This document shows, piece after piece, positions 7,720 to 18,400 of a stretch of 34,242 bases of DNA; positions within the stretch are counted from its first letter, which is position 1, and every line of letters begins with the position of its first letter. The stretch lies in the NCBI GenBank assembly GCA_018052735.1, contig JAGPMT010000030.1, positions 1 to 34,242 of the forward strand. Reading direction: 5' to 3'. This DNA comes from Phycisphaerae bacterium (lineage in GTDB: Bacteria; Planctomycetota; Phycisphaerae; Sedimentisphaerales; Anaerohalosphaeraceae). The notes under the pieces are model-generated. The model was not told where the DNA came from. It ran no database searches and saw nothing but the letters and a program-made list of their open reading frames with translations. The position numbers were made by a program, and so were the translations under genes.

Positions 7720-9018
7720 TCAATCGTGTAAGGGTACCTGCAAATCGGCTCCGAGCTTCTTCATCAAAGCGACATATTCGGGGAATGTAACGCTCATTGC
7801 TTCAGCGGTATCGATACGGCTTTTGCCTTCCAGTGACATAGCCGCAATACTCATAGCCATTACGATGCGGTGGTCACCATAGCCGCTAAACGAGCCGGCC
7901 TTGAGATTTTTGCCTCCTTGGCCGTGTATGATAAGACCATCCGGAAGCTCGCGGACATCTGCGCCGAGTTTAGTTAACTCCTTTGCCATACAGGCGATAC
8001 GGTCAGTTTCTTTCATCCGGGCCTGTGCTACATTGACAAGCTTTGTGGTTCCCTGCGCAAAGGCGGCTGTAACGGCCATTGCTGGAAGGGCATCCGGTGT
8101 TCGATTCATATCAATTTCTATGCCCTGCAAGTCGGATTTTGACACATAAACTCCGTCTTGGCAGATAGTTATATCTGCTCCCATCTGCTTTAGGTAGTCT
8201 ACAACGGCCTTGTCCGGCTGGCTGTCGCTGAAGTCCAACCCTTTAATAATCACATTTTGCCCAAGCAGTGCCCCCGCACATAAGAAGAAAGTTGCGCTGG
8301 AAAAATCGGCCGGTACCGGCAGGTCAAACGGTCTATAGGCCTGCCCGCCGGGTATGCGAAACCAGCTTAAATCGTCTTTCATTTCATAGCATATACCCTG
8401 CTTATTCAGCCAATCCAGCGTCATTCGGGCATAATCCGGCTCATACAGCAGGGAAACAGTGATTTCAGAATTGCCTTCGGCTAATGGACAGCAAAGCAGT
8501 AAACTGGACAAGTATTGGCTTGATTTGCATTCTATGGTAGTTTTGCCGCCGCGAAGTCTGCCGCTGACCGACACAGGGGGGCAGCCGTTATTTTTTAGAC
8601 AGTATCCTTTGGCCCCCAAATCGATAACGGCCTTCAAAACAGGTTTTACAGGTCGATATTGTATTTGATGATCGCCGGTCAGATACATTTCAACATTTGG
8701 ATTTGCCATAGAGCACGTCCCAATGGCAAAGTTCATTGTTGTTCCTGAATTGCCGACATCAATTTTTCTGCTTTCAGACGGGATTATTCCTCCATTGCCG
8801 ATGACGGTCCAGCAGTCGTTGTCTGAAATGTCAATTTCAGCTCCCAATGCACGATAGCAATCCACCGCACTGAGTGTGTCGCTGGAAACCAGCGGCTTTC
8901 GTATGCGGCTTGTGCCTTTGGCCAGAGAACTGATAACGACGGCACGGATAGTGTGCGATTTAGAGCCGGGTATTGCTATTGAGCCCGATAAAGTGGAAGC
9001 GGATGCTGTTAGTATCAT
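7720..9018 (-). CDS. aroA: 3-phosphoshikimate 1-carboxyvinyltransferase (EPSP synthase)
   Basis: Transfers the enolpyruvyl group of PEP to shikimate-3-phosphate in the shikimate pathway; its product is the AroC substrate. At 432 residues it matches family length. Visible motifs: PGSKSHTIR (17-25; Lys20, Ser21, Arg25), GNSGTT (89-94), YRPVKP (121-126), SSQYLSS (166-172, Gln168), PADFSSATFF (236-245), TPDALPAMAV (307-316, Asp309), MKETDRIA (335-342, Glu337, Arg340) and GDHRIVMA (381-388, Arg384). Two usual PEP ligands differ: the Arg after GTxM is Asn96, and the Lys in the C-terminal xAKTFPxY-type motif is Val410 (MSVTFPEY). The gene is convergent with the P-loop gene (19 nt apart). ATG 9018 has no Shine-Dalgarno sequence, which fits a leaderless or nearly leaderless transcript from the promoter just upstream. 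Confidence 0.92.
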   Translation of the reverse strand: MILTASASTLSGSIAIPGSKSHTIRAVVISSLAKGTSRIRKPLVSSDTLSAVDCYRALGAEIDISDNDCWTVIGNGGIIPSESRKIDVGNSGTTMNFAIGTCSMANPNVEMYLTGDHQIQYRPVKPVLKAVIDLGAKGYCLKNNGCPPVSVSGRLRGGKTTIECKSSQYLSSLLLCCPLAEGNSEITVSLLYEPDYARMTLDWLNKQGICYEMKDDLSWFRIPGGQAYRPFDLPVPADFSSATFFLCAGALLGQNVIIKGLDFSDSQPDKAVVDYLKQMGADITICQDGVYVSKSDLQGIEIDMNRTPDALPAMAVTAAFAQGTTKLVNVAQARMKETDRIACMAKELTKLGADVRELPDGLIIHGQGGKNLKAGSFSGYGDHRIVMAMSIAAMSLEGKSRIDTAEAMSVTFPEYVALMKKLGADLQVPLHD

Positions 9019-9028
9019 ACATTTATTC

Positions 9029-9058
9029 TGTATATTCCAGATAACATATATTGGTTAA
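9029..9058 (-). promoter_or_regulatory. Candidate promoter for aroA giving near-leaderless mRNA
   Basis: Minus-strand TTAACC (9058-9053), 18-nt spacer and TATACA (9034-9029), four of six matches in each box. Transcription would begin within about 5 nt of the ATG at 9018, which would explain the absence of a ribosome binding site. Confidence 0.3.
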
Positions 9059-9132
9059 GCTCGTTAATTTTACAGTACAGCAGAAGGGTTATAATTAAAA
9101 AAATAAAAAAAGTATATTTTTTTTAATTTTTT

Positions 9133-9161
9133 TTGACAGTAAGAGTTTCATATTGTGTAAA
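9133..9161 (+). promoter_or_regulatory. Upstream sigma-70-like promoter (P1) of giant protease gene
   Basis: Perfect -35 box TTGACA (9133-9138), 17-nt spacer and TGTAAA (9156-9161). Would give a leader of about 280 nt to the ATG at 9446. Confidence 0.4.
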
Positions 9162-9267
9162 CTGAAATGTATATCGGACGTAACGGTGATATTTCTATAT
9201 ATATGTTTTTGGGTCTCATAATATTCAATTTTGGGGGTCTGGGGAAGATGGGGAAATATGTTTTCCC

Positions 9268-9296
9268 TTGACTATAAGCGGGTTTTCATATATATC
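9268..9296 (+). promoter_or_regulatory. Proximal sigma-70-like promoter (P2) of giant protease gene
   Basis: TTGACT (9268-9273), 17-nt spacer and TATATC (9291-9296). Would give a leader of about 145 nt that includes the 9342-9375 hairpin. Confidence 0.5.
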
Positions 9297-9341
9297 TTAA
9301 CTAAACTCACCAGTTACAAATTCCGATATGTTTAGGGATTG

Positions 9342-9375
9342 GATCGGGGCTGGGGTGCGGTACTGCGCCCCGGTC
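9342..9375 (+). promoter_or_regulatory. GC-rich hairpin in giant-gene leader
   Basis: Arms GATCGGGGC and GCCCCGGTC form 9 pairs (one G-U) around a 16-nt loop; an alternative smaller stem GGGGTGC/GCGCCCC shares bases with it. There is no T-run after it, so it is not an intrinsic terminator as such. It may stabilise the long mRNA or control it. Inference only. Confidence 0.35.
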
Positions 9376-9445
9376 GTATTCGTTTTAACTTTGCTAATTC
9401 GGGACGCTTGAGATGAAAACGAAAAAAACCTTTTCGGAGGGTGCT

Positions 9446-12400
9446 ATGAAGCGCTATTCAATTTTGGGGTTGGTTTTATCTTCGATTCTTCTGTCATTCT
9501 GTTATGGGGCGGAATATCGTGAAGGTTATCTGCTGGTCAAGTTTACGGATACAGGGACTACGGCTGCATCCAATGCAGCACGTCAAGCTGTGGTAAACGC
9601 CGCCGGAGGAGGCACCATCCAGCGGATGTACACGCTTGTTCCCGGCTTAGGATTGGTTAAGCTGCCGGCGGGGGTGGATGTTCTTACAGCCAAAGCAGCG
9701 TTTTCGGCTTCAGCAGGCGTTCAGTATGCTGAACCCGACTATATCCAGAAGGTTCAAGCCGTTCCCAATGATCCTGATTTTGCGCGTTTGTGGGGGATGC
9801 ACAATACCGGGCAAACCGGCGGAACGAAAGATGCCGATATTGATGCGCCGGAGGCTTGGGACCTTGCAAAAGGAAGCAGCAGCATTGTTGTTGCTGTGAT
9901 TGACAGCGGAGTTGACTATACGCATCCGGATTTAGCAGACAATATGTGGATCAATCTGGCCGAACAGAACGGACAGGTTGGCGTCGATGATGACAACAAT
10001 GGCTACATTGATGACGTTTACGGATATGACTTTGCCAATATGGATGGTGATCCGATGGATGACCATGGGCACGGCACTCATTGCGCAGGCACCATCGGAG
10101 CCCGGGGAAACAATAATGTGGGTGTAGCCGGCGTCAATTGGCAGGTCAAAATTATGGCCTTGAAGTTTTTGACTGCTGGCGGCGGCGGCAGTACGGCGGA
10201 TGCAATCAGCGCTGTTCAGTATGCGGTGCGGATGGGGGCCAAACTCACCAACAATTCCTGGGGGGGCTATGGCTTCAGTCAGGCCTTATATGATGCAATT
10301 GAAGCTGCAGGCAAAAGCGGCCAGTTGTTTGTAGCGGCTGCGGGCAATGAGTCAAACAATAATGACGGAGACACGCCTGCATATCCGGGCAGTTATGATT
10401 TAGATAATATTGTTTCGGTGCTGGCTACAGATGATACCGATACGATGGCATCATTTTCCAACTGGGGCAAGACAACTGTGGACCTCGCTGCACCGGGCGT
10501 TGCTATTTACAGCACTGCACCGGGCGGACGATATCAAAATATGAGCGGAACATCAATGGCTTGTCCTCATGTGGCGGGAGCTGCCGCACTGATCTGGTCC
10601 ATTAAGCCTGACTTGACCTATTCGGAGGTTAAACAGGTGCTGATGCTGTCGGTGGATATTAAAAATACACTTGAGGGGATGTGCGTGACAGGCGGCCGGC
10701 TGAACTTATACAATGCTGTGCTGCTGGTCCAAGGCGGTGATAATCTGCCCCCGCTGCCGGATCCGGCCCAATGGCTTATTAAGCCGACGGCTACAGGTCT
10801 GTCAACGATTGTCATGCAGGCGGTTACAGCAAAAGATAAATCCGGGGTGGAATACCGCTTCGACTGCATCGAAGATGATGCCTACGACAGCGGATGGCAA
10901 AGCAGCTCTCTCTATATGCGTTCGGATTATCCGCAAGGGGCAACTTATTCATTCCGTGTTCAGGCACGCGATAAGTCGGCCAACCGGAATCAAACCCAAT
11001 GGTCAGAAACGCTCCAGACTACTACGGCAACGGGTGTTGATGACCTGCCGCCGGCTCCCAATCCCACTATCTGGCTGGCATACCCTCGTGTCACGCGTCC
11101 CAGCTTAAACGAAATCGGGATGGAAGTTGTTGCCTCGTACGATGAAAACGGGGTGGAATATTACTTTGACTGTGTCTTTGCTTCCGACGGCAATCAGGAC
11201 AACTATGACAGCGGCTGGCAGACTTCGCCGGTCTATACGGTTCGCGTAAGTCAAGTCGCTGGGCACGAATATACCTTTGCAGCGTATGTTCGCCAAAAGG
11301 ATACAACAGACCCGGTGTATATAACCGAGGCGGCTGCTCCGATGACAGCGGGCAGGGCGGCCAGTTCGATTGTGCGCGAAGTGCCCTCGGCGGCCTATCG
11401 GACGATACAGGATGCTATTAACGCGGCCAATAATGGAGACACGGTTTTAGTCCATGAAGGTGTTTACCGCGAGATCAATATCAATTTCAAGGGCAAAGCC
11501 ATAACCGTCTGCAGCGAAAATCCGGATAATCCGGCTATTGTTGCGGCTACGGTGATTGACTGCGCCGATCCGCAGAATCTTTGGGCATTAGAACGCCGGC
11601 GGGCCTTTTTGTTCCAGAATATGGAAGGGCGCAATTCGGTACTGGCCGGATTTACGATAAAGAATGCTATTGCTATTGACAATCCGGAGACCCGGTTTGG
11701 GGGCTCGAGGTCAGGTGTTTCCGACAGAGACCTGCCTTCGCCCAATGACGGCCGCGATGCTATGGGCGGAGCTATTGTGATGGGAAGCCCGCTTGCTCCT
11801 GCCAGTCCGACCATCCGCAACTGCGTTTTTACCGACTGTTTTGCCTATGGACAATACGGAGAGCATGGAGTTAACGGGCCAAACGGCGGCGTTAATCAGG
11901 ACGGCCAAAACGGCGACAGAGGCGGCAACGGCGGCAATGCTTACGGCGGTGCGATTTATGCCTACAGCGGTTCGGCTCCCCTGATTAAAGGATGTCAGTT
12001 CATCAATTGTCAGGCCGTAGGCGGGGAAGGGGGCAACGGCGGTAACGGCGGCGACGGCGGCGGACATTCCGATAATGTGGAAGAAGCCGATGGCCATCAT
12101 GGCGGTCACGGAGGCGATGCCGGCTTGGGCGGATGTGCCTGGGGCGGGGCTATGTATTTTGAGTCTGACTGCTCGCCGGAATTGTATGATGTTACAGTCA
12201 GAGACTGCTTCGTTCGTGTCGGCGAGGCCGGCCGCGGCGGCAACGGCGGCAACGGCAGCGATGCCAAAGGGCAAGGCGACGGCGGCAACGGCGGCAACGG
12301 CGGCATCGGCGGCGATCTGCGCGCGCCGGATTCCTGCGGCGGAGCTGTTTATTACGGAAAAAATACCAAAGCCACCATCGTTGGATGCCGATTCGAAAAC

Positions 12401-15400
12401 TGCCGCGTCATTGCTGAATTGAGCGGCGATTATTCCGGCGGCAACGGCGGCAACGGCGGCAACGGCGAGGGCGACGGCTCAGTTGGCGGCAACGGCGGTC
12501 ACGGCGGTCCGGCATACTTCATTCCGGATAAGATGCGTCTTATCGGCAATGTGAATGCAACCGGCGGCACCGGCGGCAACGGCGGTCCGCGCGGCCGCGG
12601 CGGCAACGGCGGCTATCGGAACGGCACCGGCGGTGCACCGGGAGGGATTAGCTATAATCGGTCCAATCCCAACACGGGAATCTTCCCTTCCAATATCTAT
12701 TATATGGCCTATTATTGGGAAGATACCACCAATGTGTTCAATTATCCGGATAGTCCTGAGGATTATACCGATTTTGGATTCCAGTGGGAATGGGAACCTG
12801 TACTTGTCAATACAGAAACTCTTGATTATTACGATCCAGCCAATCCGGATGTGTCTCTGGGAACCTATGACCGATTTGAGTACCAGACGGTTCTTATGAT
12901 AAACAGTCCCTTCTCGCCGTATTATGGTTTGGTCGCCAGCACAATGTTTGTTGAACCGACGCTAACGGTCGAGACAGATCCCAACACCAACGAACCTGTA
13001 TTGGTTGCCGATTATGATAATCCTGTTATTACGCCCGGCCAGACGGAGCTGATTAAAAGTCTGACCCCGACGAATTCTGAACAGCCCAATGCGGGGGCTT
13101 GTGCCGGAGCCAATTACTATGGCCAAAACAGCATTATCACAATGCGGGATACGACTGTATCCTTTAACTCCAGTTTCGCCAACCACGGCGGCGGCGAGCT
13201 GTATGATAAGGGCTGTCGTGCCACATTTGAAAATTGCATTTTTGAAGGAAATACAACGCTTTATGAGACCGCCGCTGAGGTCGATTATAAATTTGAAGGA
13301 TACGGCGGCGGCATTTTTGCAGACCAGCCGGTCAGCATGATTTTCAACGGCTGTCAGTTCAGCGCCAACAGCGGCTTTGCCGGCGGTGCCCTTTATTGCA
13401 ATTTCGGTCCGTCGGATGCCAACTATCTGCCGGAGCTTCAGATTACAGACACAACCTTCACCGCCAACAGAGCCGATTATCACTTTATATATTCCTACGG
13501 CGGAGCGGTCTATGCAGGCAATTCGCTGACTCCTTATGAAGAGTATTATTTCAATTATCTTAAAGACTATCGCTATACAAACGCCCCCGACTATGCCCTC
13601 TTTTTCAGGTCTGATCTGACAGCCACAGAGGATTTCACCAGTTTCATTGCATCGGTATATGCCCATTCACACGGGGAAGTGGAATTTACTCACCCGATAA
13701 CTACCCAGCTGTGGGATGATAGGGTGGAAGCCGATTACATTCTCAAACCGTGGGGTGAGCCGGACAAGAAGTATCCTGTTTATCCTGTTTCTGTTGAAGG
13801 CAGTATATTTGACAGAAATCTGTCTCCCTATGGTGCCGGCTTGTATCTGGATGCCTGCGATGCGGATGTTTCGGGATGTCATTTTGAGGCCAATACAGCT
13901 TGCGTTGGAGCCGGCGGTTTTGTGTTTGCCAGCGATATTACAGCCGGGAACAACACGTTCTTTTATAATACAGGCCGCGAAATTGAAAGTTTGGGTTACC
14001 AGAGTCAGGCCGATAACAGTACCGTTGAGATAACCGGCAAAGCCCCGGCGCTGTATCTTTCCAACAGCGATTCGTTTTTAATCAGCAACCGGTTTGTCGC
14101 CAATGAAAGCGGCGGCTTAGCGGGGGCGCTGTTTATCAATGGTTTGTCTCCGACGGGCTATCCGCAGTCGGTATTTAACTGCCTGTTTGTCGAAAACTCA
14201 TCGGGTTATGCCGGCGGTGCTCTGATTGCCGATGGCGGTACGGATGTTGAAGTGCTGAACTGCACGTTTGCTGAAAATCTGGTATCCGACCGCTACGGCT
14301 ACGGCGGCGGTATTGTCGCTCATGATGCCTATATGAGCATTACCAATACCATCCTCTGGGGCAATCTGGCGGCTTTGGGACCGCAGCTGTGCATTGGTGA
14401 TCCGGTGGAAGTGCTTCAGGAGTATGATCCGTTTTATGTCCCGGCAACGACGGTCTTTGTGGACTTCTCTGATCTCCAAGGCGGCCAGAACGATGTGTAT
14501 ATTGATTGGAACGGCTGGCCGTGGCTTGAATATGGAGATAACAACATTGAAGACAATCCCGCCACGCTGGAGGATGAATCAGATCCGCAGTTTATAGAAG
14601 TAACCGACCCCAATGATGCTACCGGCCGGACGTTTTATCTGGCAGAAATTGCCGCCGGTCAGCTGACTGACAGCCCGTGTTTAGATTCCGGAACGCCGAC
14701 CCACTTTATTTATGATCCAGCTGTCGGTGGATTTGTGACTGTGCCGGATACCGCCAGCTGGCTGCAGGAGAAGCTGGGCTACGAGATGACAACCCGAACC
14801 GACCACGCGGCTGATACGGGCATCATCAATATGGGCTATCATTATGATGCTTCCCTGCCGGTTCTGCAGTATTCGTTAACCACATCAGTCTTCATTTCGG
14901 ACCGTGAGCCGCACGGTACCATCCAGCAGGGCAGCAGCGAAAAGCATGTGGAGCCGCTGACTCTGACCTATCCGCAGGGCACAGTGGTTCTGCTGCAGGC
15001 ATTTGCTGAACCTGAAGATCTGTATCGGGTGGCGCGCTGGATCGGTTCGGATGATGACCGTTCCTTTGATTCGACCAATACCATTACCTTGACCGGCAAT
15101 CGAACCGTTCAGGTGGCGTTTGAATTGGCTGTGCCCAAATACCTGTATGTGCCGGAAAGCTACGATACGATTGAGGATGCTGTCACTGCGGCACGTTCGG
15201 GCGATACGATTGTTCTGACGCCGCGTCCCAGTCAGCCCTATTACATCAGCAATCCGGACGGGATTGATTTCGGCAGGGATAAATACGGCAGACCCAAAGA
15301 AATTGTGATTACTTCGGTGGATCCGAATGATCCGCTGGTGGTGGCGCAGACAATTATTGACTGCCGCGGAAGCCGGTATTCGTCCAAGCGGGCGTTCCGC

Positions 15401-18400
15401 TTCTCCAGCGGCCAAACGGCTCAAACACGCATCGAAGGCATTACCATTCGCAATGCCTTTACAGCGAGGATCGGCTTGAGTGCGGCGGTGCCTCTGGGAC
15501 GATGGCCTTGGTGGACCGGCGATGCCTCATGGTATGGCGGGCCGATTATACAGGAATGGGTCGAAGATCCGCCGAATCCAAGCCCGCTGCCGCCGATGCG
15601 TGCTTTGTCGGGAATGGACGCGACAGGCGACAGTTACGGCGGAGCGATTCTGTGCGAAAACGGCAGTTCACCGGTTATTCGAAACTGCGTCTTTGAAAAC
15701 TGCACCGTTGCCGGCGGTATCGGCGGCGACGGAGCCAACGGGAATTATCCGGCCAACATGCAGACGGATCAGGACCTTGACAGCCAGTCTGGCGGTCACT
15801 CCGGAAAGGGTACCGGCGATGGCTACGGCGGGGCGATCGCAGTGCGTAGCCAAAGCAGCCCGCAGATTGTCAATTGCACTTTCCGGAACAACCGCGCAAC
15901 CGGCGGCTGGGGCGGCATCCCGGGTAATGCCGGACTGTCCTATAACAATGGGCGGTACGGCTGGGGCGGGAATGATCCTGCCGGTCTGGAATATGCGGCG
16001 CAGTATTTCGGCTATAATCCTCAGGCCGGTTACGGTGAAGGTGACGGCCACGGCGGTGCTATCTACGTCGAAGCCGGCTGCAAGCCGCAAATCAAGGAAT
16101 GTATATTTGAGAACAATTACGCTCGTCCCGGTTATGTCAGTGCCGGCGGGCGTGAGGCTGCAGGCAACGATTATCCGCAGCCGTTTGACAGCCAGACGGT
16201 CGGAGCGCAAGGTCTGCCGTGGGGCAATGCCGGAGCCCGGGCTGGACGCAACGGCATTCTGCTGACCTATGATACTATTGCCGGCGGAGCAATCTATCTT
16301 GAAGACGAAGCCGATATATTGCTTGAAAATTGCATATTCAAGCAGAATCAGGCCTATGAAGTCTATACCTATAATGATGCTCCAGTGGCAACCCGCGGCG
16401 GTGCTGTTCACAGTGACCCGAATGTTGTCTTGACTGTTGTCGATAGCATGTTCCGTGAGAATCTGGCCGGCGCGCTGTATTGTTCGACCGGATCAACATT
16501 GACTGTTGATAAAGCTCAGTTTATCAACAATCTTACATATCTGGATGCCGCATCTCCGACGGCAACCTTTGATATTGCCGGCGGCATTACTGTTGCACAG
16601 GATGCCAATGCCGTATCGATGATTACCAATTGCCAGTTCCTTGGCAATACCTCGCATACTGGCGGTGCGGCTGTCCGGGCTGATGGTGATATGTACTTTG
16701 AAAACTGCATAATGAACGGCAACCAGTCACTGGTTGACGGCGGTGCAGTTTACAGCTTTGTGCTGCTGCCTTCGCCGGATACCCATACTACCAAACTGAC
16801 GTTTGTCAGCTGCGAGCTGAGCGGCAACACGGCTCAAGGATACGGCGGCGCTGTGTTTGCAAAGAACTGCATTCTTGAAGTCACTGACAGCTTCATCGTC
16901 CATAATACCGCCTACAGCGGCGGTGCTGTGCGCATTTCAGAAGGCGAACTGACGATGGGCGGCTGCCTGATTTACGCCAACGAAGCTACCGGTCTGAATG
17001 CAGGCTCCTACCGCACTGTTACGGCCGAAGGATACGGCGGCGGTGTGCATATTACCGATACGCCGTTCTCCATTGTGGATACGCGATTCCAGAACAACAA
17101 GGCTAACGGCATTATTTCTGCCGGCGGCGGTCTGTGCATTACCGGAAGCCAGACCTATTATAAGCAGAATCTGCTGAATTGCCTGTTTGCCGACAACCAG
17201 TCGGATAATATCGGCGGCGGCATAGCATGCCAGCTGTATGTAGATCTTCAGCTGGACAACTGCACGTTTGCCAACAACGTCAGCGGCGGGCAGACTGCCG
17301 ACTGGAGTCCTCGAATACCCTATGTAGCGGGCCAGTTTGTTATGGCAAGCGACGGGTATAAGTACAAGTCGAAGATCGGTACAGTAGCAAATCCCAATCT
17401 CGGCCATGATCCTGTTGAAGACACTGCAAAAGTGTACTGGGAAAGAGCCGAAGGCGGTGGAGCACTGCATATCGATCACCTGTCCCGTGCCGTACTGAAG
17501 AACTCGATAATCAGCGGCAACAAAGGCATCGCTGTGTACGAGAAATTGGGCGGCAATTCGAAGGTTTCTTATACCTTGTTCTACGCCAATGCAGGCGGCG
17601 ATATGCACAATGGCGCCGATGGTGTAGTGTATTCCGGCGTAGCTGCTCCGGAATATGCCAATAACAAGATTGGGGATCCGCTGTTTGCCGCAGGTCCGTT
17701 GGGAATGTATTATCTGGACCAGACAGCCAGCCCGGCTGTGAATGCAGGCAGCATTACGGCTGCCGCAGCAGGTCTGGATGTGTTCACGACCAGCCCGTCC
17801 GGCTCGCTGGATACCGGAATGGTAGATTTGGGATACCACTATCAGGATGCTGCCGGATTGGCATCCTACAGTCTGTCAACGTCATTCCGGGATGAAGCCG
17901 GTACGGCGGTCAATAACGCCGGCACGATCACAACGGTCATCAATGGCGGAACGGTTATTCCCGCTTCTGGAATGTTCAAGCGCGGTGCGATTCTTGAGCT
18001 GACAGCAAATGTTGACAGTGCTTATTATCTGACCGGATGGTCCGGCGGGACGATTAATGACAATACCACAGCGCCGAAAAATACTGTTCTGATGGCACGC
18101 AACAAGGATATTGCGGTTCTTGTTCGTCTGCGCCGCACACTTTATGTCGGTACATCGGCACAATACGATACCCTTGGCGATGCGATTTATGCTGCACAAG
18201 ACGGGGATACGATTCTGGTGGCTCCCGGCGAATATACCTCGCCGAGCCAATTACCGTCTATCGCCAACAGCATCTTCCTGACCGGCAAGAAGATTACAAT
18301 TGCCGGGTTCAATCCGGATGATGAAAATGTTGTGCGTGCTACGGTATTCAGAGATTACCGCTTTGAACTGGCAGATTTGGATAATCAGACGGTCATTGAC

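Larger units (their letters stand above)
9019..9412. promoter_or_regulatory. 394-bp AT-rich divergent intergenic region between aroA and the giant protease gene
   Basis: The left part carries the aroA promoter (9029-9058) and an A/T-homopolymer stretch (about 9098-9134). The right part carries two plus-strand sigma-70-like promoters (9133-9161, 9268-9296) and a GC-rich hairpin (9342-9375). No convincing coding sequence is seen. A purine-rich patch near 9230-9256 (runs of G with A) has no assigned role. Confidence 0.5.

Noticed and set aside
11881-12644. Possible CRISPR or satellite array suggested by regular GGCGGCAAC repeats
   Set aside because: The repeats are in frame, of 9-nt period without unique spacers, and code for glycine-rich loops of a protein.
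15480-16265. 261-residue plus-strand frame overlapping the giant gene in another frame
   Set aside because: Arg/Ala/Thr-rich shadow of GGC/GCC-rich codons; the main frame has clear beta-helix rungs throughout.
16937-17839. 300-residue minus-strand open frame inside the giant gene, with others at 12962-13666, 15668-16411 and 18440-19252
   Set aside because: All lie antisense to the repeat-bearing helix region, where Gly/Ala/Asn codons leave long stop-free opposite frames. No domain, start signal or promoter supports them.
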